Shown here piece after piece: positions 50,580 through 60,984 of a DNA stretch of 64,000 bases; the first letter of the stretch is position 1, and each line of letters opens with the position of its first letter. Both the position numbers and the translations under genes were made by a program. This DNA comes from Synechococcus sp. UW69 (GTDB lineage: Bacteria > Cyanobacteriota > Cyanobacteriia > PCC-6307 > Cyanobiaceae). The DNA is taken from NCBI RefSeq assembly GCF_900474185.1, contig NZ_UCNW01000008.1:496001-560000 (forward strand), read 5' to 3'. The notes under the pieces were generated by a model. It saw only the letters and a program-made list of their open reading frames with translations. It did no database searches and was not told the DNA's origin.

Positions 50580-51569
50580 TTAAGCCGCTTTCTCGACATC
50601 CTGTGACGTTTTTTCGAGAAAGCGCCCCATCGCCCTGAATTTGGAGTAGCGGGCATCGCGGAGCTCCTGTTCCGACAGGCTCAACAATTCATCGAGATGC
50701 CGGTCAATCGCCGCCCGCAGAATTGCGCCGGCCTCCAACGGTGCCCAGTTGTTGCCACCGGATGGCTCCTCGAGAACCTCATCCACCACCCCCAGCTCCA
50801 ATAAATCGCGGCCGGTGATTCGCAAAGCCGCCGCTGCATCCGGCGCCTTCGCTGCATCACGCCAGAGAATGGAGGCGCAGGCTTCAGGGCTGGCAACGGT
50901 GTAAACGCTGTGCTCGAACATCAGCAATCGGTCCGCAACCCCGATCCCCAACGCACCGCCGGAACCGCCTTCGCCGATCACAGTGGCGATCACCGGAACG
51001 CGTAAGCGGAACATTTCACGCAGGTTGACTGCGATTGCTTCACCCTGGCCCTGCTCCTCCGCTTCGAGTCCGGCATAGGCGCCAGGAGTATCGATGAAAG
51101 TGAGGATGGGCAAGCGAAAGCGATCGGCGTGGTCCATCAACCGCATCGCTTTGCGGTAACCGCCCGGAGCGGCCATCCCGAAATTGCGGGCAACATTTTC
51201 CTTGGTGTCGCGTCCTTTCTGATGGCCGATCAACATGATCGGTCGATCACCCACCCGTCCAACGCCGCCAATCAACGCCTGATCGTCATTGCCACGACGG
51301 TCTCCATGCAGTTCGACCCAGTCGTCACAGAACATCTGAATGAAATCCAGCGTGCTCGGACGATGCGGGTGGCGGGCGACCTGAATCTTCTGGGCGGGAG
51401 TCAGACCTTGAAAGATCTCCTGACGCCGACGGGCTGCGAGGGTCTCCAGCTGCTGCAGCTGCTGCGACACGTCAACTTCGGAATCCCTGGCCAACTGGCG
51501 GATTTGCTCAATCTGCTGCTCCAGCTCAACAAGCGGTTTTTCGAACTCAAGCAGGGGGCGACGGGGCAT
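50580..51569 (-). CDS. accA: Acetyl-CoA carboxylase carboxyltransferase alpha subunit
   Basis: A 329-residue subunit that with AccD transfers CO2 from biotin to acetyl-CoA, the first step of fatty acid synthesis. Conserved segments: [20 protein letters not shown] and [20 protein letters not shown], and the carboxyltransferase oxyanion region [19 protein letters not shown]. It follows aar by 13 bp and so probably shares its transcript. Confidence 0.98.
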   Translation of the reverse strand: MPRRPLLEFEKPLVELEQQIEQIRQLARDSEVDVSQQLQQLETLAARRRQEIFQGLTPAQKIQVARHPHRPSTLDFIQMFCDDWVELHGDRRGNDDQALIGGVGRVGDRPIMLIGHQKGRDTKENVARNFGMAAPGGYRKAMRLMDHADRFRLPILTFIDTPGAYAGLEAEEQGQGEAIAVNLREMFRLRVPVIATVIGEGGSGGALGIGVADRLLMFEHSVYTVASPEACASILWRDAAKAPDAAAALRITGRDLLELGVVDEVLEEPSGGNNWAPLEAGAILRAAIDRHLDELLSLSEQELRDARYSKFRAMGRFLEKTSQDVEKAA

Positions 51570-51582
51570 GGCTCTCCGGGGG

Positions 51583-52623
51583 TCAGGCGGCAGTGGCCTG
51601 CAGGTTGGGATGGAGGTTCAGGGTGCTGAACCCATGGCGGACCGATGCCGCACCGATGAAATCCATCTTCTCGAGGGTGATGTTGTTGCGCCCCCAGCTG
51701 AAGTTGGTGTGACAGCGCTCGAACTCGAGCAGCATGGCCTCTGCGAAACAAGCAAACATCTGGCGCTGAGGTTTCTCCATCTCGGCGATGGCCATCATCG
51801 ACCAACCGATGTCGCGGCAGAACTCAACGATTCCACCCTTCAAGACGTGAATCCCGCCACCAGCGACCTTGGTATCCAGATTCTTGGGGTAGCCCCCATC
51901 AATCATCAAACAAGGCTTCTTCAGGCTGTTGTGGTCGATCTCAAGCGTCTTAGGCATGCTTGCCACCCAGACGACCACATCCGCCTCCGGCAGAGCCTCA
52001 TCGAGCGTCAGGATCCTTCCACCGCCGAGCTCCTGTTGCAGGTCCAGCAACGGTTGCTGCTGTCGCGCCACTAGTAACAGTTCTTCGACGCCGGTTCGCG
52101 CCTGCAGCCAACGGCAGACGGCGGAACCGATGTCACCGGTTGCTCCAACAACGGCGACCTTGGCCTTACTTAGGTCGATACCGAGAGTTGGCGCGTTGTT
52201 CTCCACCTGGCGGCAGATCACCCAGGCCGTGTGAGTGTTCCCGGTGGTGAACCGCTGCCAATCCAGGGTGGTGCTGCGCACCGTCTGGTGCTGCAGGAGA
52301 TTGAAGTTCTCAAAAATGATCGAGGTAAAACCGCCCAGGGCGGTGATGTTGATGCCCTTCTTCTGGGCAAGTTCCATCGCGTTGAGCACCTTGCGGCGAG
52401 CCGTCTTGAAACGGCTCAACATCTCGGGCACAAAGCAGGAATCGATGTAGGCACCCTCGATGGTCGTGCCCGTTGGACTGGTGACTTCAACGTGCTCCAC
52501 AAGCTGCGGAGGTGCGCTGCACCACACATCAAGATCACCATCCGAGATGTGATCGAACCCGAGTTCCATTGCCTTGCGGCGAGCGGCCTCAAAACTCGTT
52601 GAATGTCCGATCAGACCAAACAT
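51583..52623 (-). CDS. aar: Long-chain acyl-ACP reductase (AAR)
   Basis: A 346-residue cytosolic enzyme reducing fatty acyl-ACP to the aldehyde with NADPH. The Rossmann motif [17 protein letters not shown] is near 158-174, and the acyl-enzyme cysteine is C292 in [13 protein letters not shown], matching C294 of the Synechococcus elongatus enzyme. It lies between ado and accA. Confidence 0.97.
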   Translation of the reverse strand: MFGLIGHSTSFEAARRKAMELGFDHISDGDLDVWCSAPPQLVEHVEVTSPTGTTIEGAYIDSCFVPEMLSRFKTARRKVLNAMELAQKKGINITALGGFTSIIFENFNLLQHQTVRSTTLDWQRFTTGNTHTAWVICRQVENNAPTLGIDLSKAKVAVVGATGDIGSAVCRWLQARTGVEELLLVARQQQPLLDLQQELGGGRILTLDEALPEADVVVWVASMPKTLEIDHNSLKKPCLMIDGGYPKNLDTKVAGGGIHVLKGGIVEFCRDIGWSMMAIAEMEKPQRQMFACFAEAMLLEFERCHTNFSWGRNNITLEKMDFIGAASVRHGFSTLNLHPNLQATAA

Positions 52624-52736
52624 GTACTACTGCTGACGTCTCAAAGAACACCTCAAGGGACCATGCTCCCACGCCAACCGGTATCGACGGCAACGTGCCT
52701 GTCGAAAAACCGGCGTCAATTGGGTCCCGAACTGGC

Positions 52737-53456
52737 TTAAACGGCCAGAGCTGCCGCCGCCATCCGGGCGATGTCACGGGAGGTGAAACCGATTTCACCC
52801 AAAGCTTCTTGGTAGGCAATCAGGAAGTCTTCGATCAGGTCTTCCTTTTCCATATGGAGGACGGCAGCGTCAGCAGCCACGTCTTCCAGCATCGAGCGGA
52901 TTAGGGGAAGGTTGGCCTTGTTTGCTTCGAACAGCTCATCCTTGCTGGTTTCGAAGTTGGCCTTCAGCCATTCCTGGCCATAGTTCAGATGGGTGTACTC
53001 ATCTTTGACAACACCCTCAGTGATCTTGCGAGCGAAGGGATCAGCAACGGGGATATAGATGTGATATGCCGAAATGGCAAACGCTTCGATCAACAGAGCC
53101 TGGATCAACAGGCAAGTAACCACCTTGCCTTCCTTGAGCGCAGCCTGGAAGTTGCCGTGAAGCGGTTCGAAGAACTTCTTGGCGAAAGGCAGGTCAGCTT
53201 CAACGCCCAGGTTCCGGCCGCAGGAGGTGAAGCCCTTCATATGCTTCATTTCCATCCGAGCCAGGCGCTTGAGCTCCTCAGCCTGGTCAGGGATCAGCGT
53301 CCCGAGAGAGATGTAGTTGTCGTGAGCTTCCTGCTCGCCCTCGATCACGATGGCGTTGATCCGGCTGTAGGCGTCCTTGTAGGCAGCGGTTGTGAAATCG
53401 GGCAGTGCGTCTTGGCCCTCCAGCACAGGTGCTTCAGGTGCGTTGAGGGTCGTCAT
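52737..53456 (-). CDS. ado: Aldehyde-deformylating oxygenase (ADO)
   Basis: A 239-residue ferritin-like diiron enzyme converting fatty aldehydes to odd-chain alkanes plus formate. The iron ligands can be placed at E41, E69, H72, E124, E153 and H156, with the spacing of the Prochlorococcus enzyme. It heads the ado-aar-accA group with a 113-bp gap to aar. Alkanes such as pentadecane and heptadecane accumulate in thylakoid membranes. Confidence 0.97.
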   Translation of the reverse strand: MTTLNAPEAPVLEGQDALPDFTTAAYKDAYSRINAIVIEGEQEAHDNYISLGTLIPDQAEELKRLARMEMKHMKGFTSCGRNLGVEADLPFAKKFFEPLHGNFQAALKEGKVVTCLLIQALLIEAFAISAYHIYIPVADPFARKITEGVVKDEYTHLNYGQEWLKANFETSKDELFEANKANLPLIRSMLEDVAADAAVLHMEKEDLIEDFLIAYQEALGEIGFTSRDIARMAAAALAV

Positions 53457-53531
53457 AGGACGCTTGCTACCGCTTTAGTGGGACCGACAATAACCAGTGC
53501 CCCAAGAGTTGGGGACACATGCGTTCAAAGT

Positions 53532-54374
53532 TCAGGACTTGGGCGCGCCATTTGACGGGTTGGCGAGCAGGCTTTGGGAGGGGGGCCAGTCACTTGCCAT
53601 AAGGGTTTGAAAACGCGCCTGCCAATGGCGAATCAGACGTTCCTCCAAGCGGCGGCCCAGATCTACCGATGCCGGACGCGCATCCCCGATCACTCCCGAC
53701 ACGCTTAGATCGTCGGTGAGCCAAGCGCAGGGTGCCGCTCCTTCGAGGCTCCACCCCTCCGGCGGTTCCTGAGAGGAGCCAGACGATACAAGTCCATCCA
53801 CAGGGCGGGCAGAACCGACCAGGTCTGGCTCCAGCTGCAACATCAAGCTGGTTTCGGCTTGCCCGGCATGCAGACCATGGAGCAACTCCTCTTCTGGCAG
53901 CAGAGCAGCCAACCCTTCCACACCACTCCAGAGGAAACAGGGAAGAACAGCCAGCGACGGACAGCGGGCCCGCAGCTGGCGGGCCGCAACCTGCAACAAA
54001 CCGATTTGGCCGCCGTGGGCATTGAACAGAACGAGACGTTGCATCCCCATCGCCGCCAATTGCATGCCCACCTGATCAACCAATTCGAGGATGAGAGGAG
54101 CCGAAAGGCTGAGAGTGCCTGAGAAATTCTTGTGCTCGGGCGAAAAGCCAAGGGCCTGACAAGGCAGCCGCCAAAGCGGCAGAGCTGGATCAAGCCCGAG
54201 CAGAACCGCATCAAGGATGCTTTCAGCGAACACGGCATCCGTCGACAGCGGCAGGTGAGGTCCGTGTTGCTCACAGGCTCCGAATGGCCAGATCACCGTG
54301 GCACCAGGCCGGCTGGCAGCATTTCTGGCCTCGGGCCATGTCAGCTGATCAAATCGCTTTCGGAGCTGGTCCAT
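53532..54374 (-). CDS. Creatininase-family amidohydrolase
   Basis: A 280-residue metal hydrolase: FGACEQHGPHLPLSTDAVFA, then LGFSPEHKNFSGTLSLS and LVLFNAHGGQIGLLQVAARQ, with metal ligands in E-x-HGPH, D and the HAGQAETS motif. Cyanobacterial members are related to 3-dehydro-scyllo-inosose or FAPy-type deformylases (ArfB); the substrate here is unknown. It is the next codirectional gene upstream of ado. Confidence 0.85.
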   Translation of the reverse strand: MDQLRKRFDQLTWPEARNAASRPGATVIWPFGACEQHGPHLPLSTDAVFAESILDAVLLGLDPALPLWRLPCQALGFSPEHKNFSGTLSLSAPLILELVDQVGMQLAAMGMQRLVLFNAHGGQIGLLQVAARQLRARCPSLAVLPCFLWSGVEGLAALLPEEELLHGLHAGQAETSLMLQLEPDLVGSARPVDGLVSSGSSQEPPEGWSLEGAAPCAWLTDDLSVSGVIGDARPASVDLGRRLEERLIRHWQARFQTLMASDWPPSQSLLANPSNGAPKS

Positions 54375-54448
54375 GGAGTTGCACAGGCAAGGGGGTGCTG
54401 ATCCCAGCCCAGCCTGTCAAAATGGTCGATCGATGACCCCGATGGTCC

Positions 54449-55696
54449 ATGCCCGCAGCCGGCAGTCCGCAGCCCAACCGCCCCAAGGCACCAAAGCCGG
54501 CAGCGACCAAACCGCTGCAGGTCATGCAGATTAATCGCCGTGAAGAGCAGGAGCAGCTCGCACGGGAGGCAGCAGAAGCGCGCGCGGCAGCCGAGGCAGC
54601 GGCTGAAAAAGCACGAATCCTGGAGGAGCGGGCTGGTCTGGCCATGCCGCCAAAGCCGGCCCAACAAGACGGAAGAACGTCTCCCAGCACGGACGATGAC
54701 GCCCGGTTCGACATGGGTGCCATGGAAGGCATGACCATGGCCGACTTGATGGGTGCGCCTGATCAGCAACCCAAGAAGGAGCAGCGCAATCAACCGCGCA
54801 GCGTTGATGATTTCGATTTCGATGAAGAAGCCTTCCTCGCCGCTCTGGACGAGAACGCTCCTGTGGGCACGACAGGGGAGGTGATCAAGGGCACGGTGAT
54901 CGGTATCGAAAACGATGGCGTGTATGTCGATATCGGCGGGAAAGCTCCTGGCTACATGCCCAAGAGCGAGGCAGGGCTTGGCGTTGTGACCAACTTCCGG
55001 GAACGCTTCCCGAAAGGCCTGGAAGTGGAGGTTCTGGTGACCCGTGAGCAGAACGCTGATGGGATGGTCACAATCAGCTGCCGCGCCCTGGAGCTGCGCA
55101 AGAGCTGGGACCGGGTGAAGGAGATGGAGAAGCAGGGGAAAGTCGTTCAAGTCATTGTGAATGGCTTCAACCGCGGCGGTGTCACCTGCGATCTCGAAGG
55201 ACTGCGCGGCTTTATCCCCCGCTCACAACTCCAGGACGGTGAGAACCATCAGGAGCTGGTGGGCAAGACCATGGGAGTGGCCTTCATCGAGGTCAATTCC
55301 GAGACACGCAAGCTGGTGCTATCCGAGAAACGTGCTGCCGTTGCTGAACGGTTCCAGGATTTGGAAGTGGGGCAATTGGTGGAAGGGCAGGTTGCAGCGG
55401 TCAAGCCCTATGGCCTGTTCATTGATCTCGGAGGCATCAGCGGTCTGTTGCATCAATCGGCAATCACCAATGGCAGCCTGCGCTCGATCCGTGAGGTTTT
55501 CGATCAGGGTGATCGGGTGTCGGCCCTGATCACAGAACTGGACCCGGGACGGGGACGCATCGGCCTCAACACAGCACTGCTGGAAGGCCCCCCCGGAGAG
55601 CTACTCATCGAAAAAGACAAAGTGATGGCTGAAGCAGCCGATCGCGCCAGCCGAGCACAAAGCGTTTTGAAACAGCAGGAGCAATCTGCCGGATGA
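54449..55696 (+). CDS. S1-domain RNA-binding protein, ribosomal protein S1 homologue
   Basis: A 415-residue protein with a charged Ala/Glu coiled-coil (about 29-63), an acidic linker, and three S1 domains at about 142-215, 229-296 and 308-377 (GTVIGIENDGVYVDIGGKAP; EGQVAAVKPYGLFIDLGG). Cyanobacterial three-repeat S1 homologues bind mRNA or the 5' end of transcripts. It overlaps the next gene by 4 bp (ATGA), so the pair is translationally coupled. Confidence 0.9.
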   Translation: MPAAGSPQPNRPKAPKPAATKPLQVMQINRREEQEQLAREAAEARAAAEAAAEKARILEERAGLAMPPKPAQQDGRTSPSTDDDARFDMGAMEGMTMADLMGAPDQQPKKEQRNQPRSVDDFDFDEEAFLAALDENAPVGTTGEVIKGTVIGIENDGVYVDIGGKAPGYMPKSEAGLGVVTNFRERFPKGLEVEVLVTREQNADGMVTISCRALELRKSWDRVKEMEKQGKVVQVIVNGFNRGGVTCDLEGLRGFIPRSQLQDGENHQELVGKTMGVAFIEVNSETRKLVLSEKRAAVAERFQDLEVGQLVEGQVAAVKPYGLFIDLGGISGLLHQSAITNGSLRSIREVFDQGDRVSALITELDPGRGRIGLNTALLEGPPGELLIEKDKVMAEAADRASRAQSVLKQQEQSAG

Positions 55697-56574
55697 GCAC
55701 TGCTGCCCTGACAGCCGCTGAGGACTGGGAACTTGACTTCTATTCCCGACCGATCCTGGAGGCCGATGGCCGAAAGCGCTGGGAACTTCTGATCACCTCC
55801 ACTCCTGCTGTGAGCGGCGACGCACCGTTTCGCTTCGCCAAGGTTTGTCCCTCCGGTGAGGTGAATTCACTGTGGTTAAGCCAAGCCCTAGCAGAAGCCA
55901 AGGAGGCGTCCGCCAGTGGGGGCTGGGGATCCCCCGTACGCCTGCGTTGCTGGCGCAGTTCAATGCGAACGATGGTGCAACGGGCCGCCACCGAACAAGA
56001 TCTTGAAGTAATCGCAAGTCGCCGCACCTTCGCCCTGCTCGATTGGCTCCAGCAGCGCGAAAGGGAGGTGTACCCACAGGACGAGGGGTTCATGGCAGGA
56101 CCACTCGCCCCCCCGCCGGCTCCCGTTACGACTCCACCGGTGCCCCTGCCGGAAGAGGTTCAAGGAGATGCCTGGAGCTGGGCCGCCTTGCCGGCGAGCC
56201 TGCTGCTGGAGGCATCGGAATGGCCAATGAGTTTCAGCGGGCTTCTGCCGGTGCCCGATGGCATCGATCCCGATGCTTCCGTCCCGGGTTTACGCCTGTT
56301 CAGCCAAAGTCGATCTCTGGCCATGGCGGGCTGGTTGGGGGGTCTCGAACCGGTGCGCATGGTCGTTGAAGACCGGCAGCTGGTGCTGGAAGCCGGTCAG
56401 GACGACCGCTGGCTGGTGAGTGACCTCGAATCGGGTGTTGCCACTGAAATCGCCGAAGCACTCATGACCTCACAACAGCAGGTGCGCGGCCTGCAATTCA
56501 TCGCCATCCAGGCCAGCCCCGAGGAGCAGACCTTTGGCGGCTTCTGGATGCTGCGGGACATCCCGATGGCCTGA
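55693..56574 (+). CDS. Tab2/Atab2-family RNA-binding protein
   Basis: A 293-residue protein beginning EDWELDFYSRPILEADGRKR, the family WELDFYSRP signature, and ending QTFGGFWMLRDIP. In algae and plants Tab2 activates translation of psaB and other photosystem mRNAs. Coupling to an S1-domain protein supports a translation role in photosystem I biogenesis, which remains inference here. The central Pro-rich stretch (APPPAPVTTPPVPLPEE) is a flexible linker. Confidence 0.88.
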   Translation: MSTAALTAAEDWELDFYSRPILEADGRKRWELLITSTPAVSGDAPFRFAKVCPSGEVNSLWLSQALAEAKEASASGGWGSPVRLRCWRSSMRTMVQRAATEQDLEVIASRRTFALLDWLQQREREVYPQDEGFMAGPLAPPPAPVTTPPVPLPEEVQGDAWSWAALPASLLLEASEWPMSFSGLLPVPDGIDPDASVPGLRLFSQSRSLAMAGWLGGLEPVRMVVEDRQLVLEAGQDDRWLVSDLESGVATEIAEALMTSQQQVRGLQFIAIQASPEEQTFGGFWMLRDIPMA

Positions 56575-56585
56575 TCGCAAGGCTG

Positions 56586-57374
56586 ATGCACGACGGGCCT
56601 TTTGATCGACCAGACAGCAGCTTCAACACGTTGAAGAACTGGACCTGGATCGGTTGTTACGGGGGCTACTACCTCCAGAGCGATCTGCTGCACGAGCACG
56701 GCTTTGAGCACGGCTTCTTCACCCGGCGCTGGCAGGGCCGCGGACCCGACCAACTGGCGGGCTACATCAGTGCGGGCATCAGCGTCCATCGTCCCCAGCA
56801 GGTCCATAGCGGAATCGTTCTGAAGGCCAGCGAAGCTCGTCAGGATCCCTGGCCCGAGGCCGACGGCCTGGTGAGTGATCGCGGAGGCCAGAGCCTCTGG
56901 GTGTGCGGTGCGGACTGCACGCCAGTTCTGATTGCCGATCCCGGCACCGGGCATGCCGCTGCCTGTCATGCCGGCTGGCGTGGGGTGGCCGCTGGAATCC
57001 TGATGTCGGCCCTCGATCAGCTGTTGGAGCTGGGAGCCCGTCGAGAGGATCTGGTCATTGCCCTGGGCCCTGCCGTGAGCGGCAAGCGCTATCAGGTGGG
57101 AGAAGACGTGGTGGAGGCCATCACTGCCGCGATTCCAAGGGATGCTGATCTCCAGGAGAGCGAAGCCCTCCTGCCGGATGAGCAGCCTGGAAGGCATCGC
57201 CTGGACATCCGCGCCGCTGCCAGGGTGCAACTCCAGAGCGCAGGAATCGCCGGCGAACGGATCGCCCACTGCCCGCTCTGCACCGTCAGTGAACCCGAGC
57301 TGTTCCATTCCTGGCGACGGGATCAGGTAAAAGCCGTGCAATGGAGCGGAATCGTGGCGCAAGCCCCAACCTGA
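56586..57374 (+). CDS. pgeF: Peptidoglycan editing factor PgeF (laccase-domain protein)
   Basis: A 262-residue protein of the YfiH/LACC1 family with the metal site GADCTPVLIAD, CHAGWRGVAAGI and the ALGPAVSGKRYQVGEDVVEA segment. YfiH family enzymes act as purine nucleosidases/adenosine deaminases or in peptidoglycan precursor editing. The start follows the Tab2-like stop by 11 bp. Confidence 0.93.
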   Translation: MHDGPFDRPDSSFNTLKNWTWIGCYGGYYLQSDLLHEHGFEHGFFTRRWQGRGPDQLAGYISAGISVHRPQQVHSGIVLKASEARQDPWPEADGLVSDRGGQSLWVCGADCTPVLIADPGTGHAAACHAGWRGVAAGILMSALDQLLELGARREDLVIALGPAVSGKRYQVGEDVVEAITAAIPRDADLQESEALLPDEQPGRHRLDIRAAARVQLQSAGIAGERIAHCPLCTVSEPELFHSWRRDQVKAVQWSGIVAQAPT

Positions 57375-57457
57375 GCCACGCCAATCACGGCTAAAGGGCT
57401 AAGGCTGACGAATTTCCAACCACGAGCCAATTTGAAGAAAGCATTTCAGCTTTCACG

Positions 57458-58054
57458 ATGTTCCAATCGATCCTTCGCCTGGGTTTGGCGAGTGCAGTCT
57501 CCCTCGCCCCCCTGATCGCTTGTGCCGGTGCCGCTGATGCCAAGCCTTCGGTGATGTCGGAAACCATCAGGGTGAGCGAAGTCAAGGCTGCTCAGGAGGC
57601 CTGGTGTGAGGCCCTCATCACCATCAGCAAAACCCACGATGAAGGAGGTCTGGCCCAATCCAAACCCCTGGCCGGAGAGATCATCGATGCGGCCTACGGC
57701 TACCAGTTCGGTCCTGTGGCCTTCAAGCCGACCTGGGCCAAGGGTGACGTCACCTTCCGCGACACTCGCAGTGGCGCTGTGTCCTATTTCGTCGGGGACG
57801 ATCCCGCCTTTGGCGACTCCGGCTTTGCCATTGGCACCCCCGGCACCACGCGCAGCCCCTGGGTGAAATGTAAGCCTGAAATTTTCGTGATTCAGAGCTT
57901 TGGGAACACCGCCAATGCCATGGGCTGGGTGCATCTGGAAGCGGCCGATGGCACCACCAGCAAGGTCGATAAAACCTTCGGTTACGTGCGTGATGACGAA
58001 GGTGCTCTACGGATCGTGGTGCATCACTCCTCCACCCCCTTTGCCGGGTATTAA
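57458..58054 (+). CDS. Secreted protein of unknown function
   Basis: A 198-residue protein with signal peptide LRLGLASAVSLAPLIACAGA ending ADA-K, and a mature domain that looks like a SnoaL/ketosteroid isomerase-type cone (AQEAWCEALITISKTHDEGG; TFRDTRSGAVSYFVGDDPAF; VHLEAADGTTSKVDKTFGYV). Homologues are often misnamed phosphoribosyl-AMP cyclohydrolase; none of that enzyme's motifs is visible. The role is unknown. Confidence 0.75.
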   Translation: MFQSILRLGLASAVSLAPLIACAGAADAKPSVMSETIRVSEVKAAQEAWCEALITISKTHDEGGLAQSKPLAGEIIDAAYGYQFGPVAFKPTWAKGDVTFRDTRSGAVSYFVGDDPAFGDSGFAIGTPGTTRSPWVKCKPEIFVIQSFGNTANAMGWVHLEAADGTTSKVDKTFGYVRDDEGALRIVVHHSSTPFAGY

Positions 58055-58073
58055 TCGCCTGGACGGGTGAGGG

Positions 58074-59741
58074 TCAACGGGACTGGCGGCCGGTCCCCAG
58101 GATTTGAATGGCTAGGGCTTCAGCGGCCCGAATGCCATCGATTCCTGCGGAAAGGATGCCACCGGCGTATCCCGCCCCCTCACCCGCCGGCACCAGCCCT
58201 CTCACATTGAGCGATTCCAGCGCGTCATCCCTGGGTATGCGAACGGGCGATGACGTGCGGGTTTCGACGCCCGTCAGTACGGCATCGGGGTGGTCGTAGC
58301 CCTTCAGCTTGCGGGCAAAGGCTGGCAGCGCCTCCCGCAAGGCCTCAACAATGGGAACCGGCAGCAGATCGTTCAGGTCGGCCGGATGCACACCCGGTTG
58401 ATAGGACGCTGGGATAGCACCAAGACGTGTTGACGGACGGTCAGCAAGGAAATCCTCCAGCCGCTGTGCCGGCGCGGCATAGCTTCTGCCTCCCAGTCGA
58501 AAGGCACGCTCTTCGAGCTCACGTTGAAGGGCAATCCCCGCCAACGGATCCCCGGGAAAACGTTCAAACGGTGCAAGGTCGTCTGCCTCCAAGGCCACGA
58601 CCAAACCACTGTTGGCGTTGCGTTCGTTGCGGGAATGCTGGCTCATGCCGTTGGTCACGACCCTGCCCTCTTCTGAGGTCGCACCCACGACAAATCCACC
58701 GGGACACATGCAGAAGCTGTAGACGCAGCGTCCGTTCTCTGCATGGTGGACCAACTTGTACTCAGCGGCCCCGAGGCGAGGATGGCCGGCCGCCTCCCCC
58801 CATCGGGCTGCATCGATCAGGTGCTGTGGATGCTCAATCCGCACGCCGACCGAAAACGGTTTGCGCTGCAGTTGCACGCCGATCTCTTCCAGCATTTCAA
58901 AGCAGTCCCGCGCCGAATGCCCCGGGGCCAACACCAGATGGCGGCAGGGGATCTCCGTGCCATCCGCCAGCACCAATCCCTCAAGTTGATGCGGCTTGTC
59001 ACCGGTGCTGGCACTGAGCTGGAGACGTGTCATGCGACTGTCGAACCGCACCTCGCCTCCCAGGGCTTCAATGCGCGCCCGTAGACCGCGCACCACGGTG
59101 GCGAGCTTGAACGTGCCGATATGGGGCCGATGCAGCGTCAAGATCTCCTCGCTGGCGCCACAAGCCACCAGCTCCTCCAGCACCTTGCGCCCGTAGTGCT
59201 CAGGATCGCTCACCTGGCTGTAAAGCTTGCCGTCCGAAAAGGTGCCAGCGCCTCCCTCACCGAATTGGGCGTTGGATTCCGGGTTGAAGGGGCTGGTTCC
59301 CCGCCAGAAGCCGAAGGTCTGCAGGGTGCGCTGCTTCACCGACTGCCCCCGTTCCAGCAACAGCGGCTGGAAACCCATCTGCGCCAAGAGCAGGGCAGCG
59401 AAATAGCCGCAGGGGCCTGCGCCCACCACCACCGGCCGATCAACCGAATTCAACGGGAAGCCCTCAGGGGCATCGCCGACAGGCCAGTAACGAGTATCCG
59501 GTGCAAGACGAACGCGTCCTTTATTGCCGATGCGCCGCAACAAGGCAGCTTCACCCTTCACCTGCACATCCACGCTGTAAATCAGCTGAATCCGATCGCG
59601 GCGACGCGCATCGACACTGCGCTTCACCAGGGTCTGGCCTAGGAGTTGATCCGGCGGAATCCGCAGGCGCTTGAGCACCGCCTCCCGCAGGGCCTCCTCC
59701 CCATGATCCAGGGGCAGCTTCAACTCACTCAGGCGCAGCAT
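58074..59741 (-). CDS. FAD-dependent dehydrogenase, COG2509 family
   Basis: A 555-residue flavoprotein with the FAD loop VVVGAGPCGYFAALLLA at about 105-121, preceded by an N-terminal ferredoxin-like extension. C-terminal motifs GLVPAGEGAGYAGGILSAGI match COG2509, a family of uncharacterised reductases. It ends 20 bp from the secreted protein gene, convergent. Substrate unknown. Confidence 0.9.
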   Translation of the reverse strand: MLRLSELKLPLDHGEEALREAVLKRLRIPPDQLLGQTLVKRSVDARRRDRIQLIYSVDVQVKGEAALLRRIGNKGRVRLAPDTRYWPVGDAPEGFPLNSVDRPVVVGAGPCGYFAALLLAQMGFQPLLLERGQSVKQRTLQTFGFWRGTSPFNPESNAQFGEGGAGTFSDGKLYSQVSDPEHYGRKVLEELVACGASEEILTLHRPHIGTFKLATVVRGLRARIEALGGEVRFDSRMTRLQLSASTGDKPHQLEGLVLADGTEIPCRHLVLAPGHSARDCFEMLEEIGVQLQRKPFSVGVRIEHPQHLIDAARWGEAAGHPRLGAAEYKLVHHAENGRCVYSFCMCPGGFVVGATSEEGRVVTNGMSQHSRNERNANSGLVVALEADDLAPFERFPGDPLAGIALQRELEERAFRLGGRSYAAPAQRLEDFLADRPSTRLGAIPASYQPGVHPADLNDLLPVPIVEALREALPAFARKLKGYDHPDAVLTGVETRTSSPVRIPRDDALESLNVRGLVPAGEGAGYAGGILSAGIDGIRAAEALAIQILGTGRQSR

Positions 59742-59763
59742 CTCGAGGTCGTATCCCCAGACC

Positions 59764-60951
59764 TCATTCGATCAGACCGGCAATGGCCTGACCTGACGGA
59801 GCCTGGCCGGCACGAAATCGGGAATCACTGGCAACTGCCTGAAGACGCAGGCGCTCACCGCGGCGCCGCTGATCGAAGGCCTCGCAAATCGGGACTGCCT
59901 CCTGATCGGGATCGAGCCAACCCATGGCATCGTTGGTTCCATCATCGGACAGCTGCAGCGGTGCTGCATCCGCCAGAGCCAACAGCCTCGCCGTATCGAA
60001 GCCGGCACCGGCGAGCAGAGAGGGAGCCGTGCCGGTGTGCTGCTGGAAATTCTCCTGGAAGTCAGACCAGGCGTCCCCACGCGCTGGGTGCTGCAGGCCA
60101 AGCTGTTGCCAAGGAACCTCGGGAGCATCCTGCAGACCTTCAGCCTCAGTGAGCCAGATCCAGTTCGGCGTTCGCGGTGCCCCACCACCGAAGCGTCCCT
60201 GCTGCTGCTCAGCCCGCAGCTGTTGCGAGAGAGGGCCATCGGGGGCATCAGCCACCACAACAGTGGGCACCCACGACCAAGCCATGTCGTCCTTGAACCG
60301 TTGCAGACGCCGGTCGTTGCTGGGATCCACCCGCTGAACCGGCTCGGCTTCGTAGCTCTCAACAATGCCGCCAGCGGCCTGGAACAGTTCGACAAAACCC
60401 TTGGAGCTTGTGGACTCCAGGGCTGACGGGGCCTCCACCACCATGGCCCGTCCCCAGCCGGCCTCCATCGCCGCCGCCACCATCGCTTTCAGATCCTCCT
60501 GTTGGGAGGGAACCAGCGGCCAGAGCCGTTCACGGCCTTCGAGGCCACGCAAGGTGTCCAGAGACTGCCCCCGCTGAAAGGGCAACAGCACGGTGAGATC
60601 CCGCTCAACCGCCAAAGCAGCAAAGGTCCGCAAATCCGCGGATGGGGGTGCCACCAGCAGCTTGAGTTCGCTGGAAGGCATCAACTGCGCCTCAGGCGCC
60701 TCGCCGGAGTTCAGTCCATGCCAGGCCACCGGGGGGAAAGACTCACCACAGGCCTCCACCGAAGACTGGCCGAGACGAAAGCCCTGCAAGAAGTCCTGCC
60801 GCAATGCAGCATCGCGATGGCCCATCGGCAGCAGCACCGCCAGCCGTGGGCGACTGAAGCCACTGGCGACCATGGATTGGCAGCCAATCAACGTCGCTGC
60901 AACAACAGACCATGACAGCCAAGGCCAGCATCGCCACTCAGGCTTCGACAT
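59764..60951 (-). CDS. Periplasmic-binding-protein-like lipoprotein
   Basis: A 395-residue protein with N-terminal helix ending TLIGC, a lipobox, then a type 1 periplasmic-binding fold (RLAVLLPMGHRDAALRQDFL; GWGRAMVVEAPSALESTS), like LppC/LpoA or branched-chain amino-acid binding proteins. No ABC transporter is adjacent. The ATG at 60951 is chosen over a TTG six codons upstream. Its role could be in peptidoglycan synthase control, but that is inference. Confidence 0.75.
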   Translation of the reverse strand: MSKPEWRCWPWLSWSVVAATLIGCQSMVASGFSRPRLAVLLPMGHRDAALRQDFLQGFRLGQSSVEACGESFPPVAWHGLNSGEAPEAQLMPSSELKLLVAPPSADLRTFAALAVERDLTVLLPFQRGQSLDTLRGLEGRERLWPLVPSQQEDLKAMVAAAMEAGWGRAMVVEAPSALESTSSKGFVELFQAAGGIVESYEAEPVQRVDPSNDRRLQRFKDDMAWSWVPTVVVADAPDGPLSQQLRAEQQQGRFGGGAPRTPNWIWLTEAEGLQDAPEVPWQQLGLQHPARGDAWSDFQENFQQHTGTAPSLLAGAGFDTARLLALADAAPLQLSDDGTNDAMGWLDPDQEAVPICEAFDQRRRGERLRLQAVASDSRFRAGQAPSGQAIAGLIE

Positions 60952-60984
60952 GGAATCGGAGGGAAGCAACCCGATTCCCGAAAG

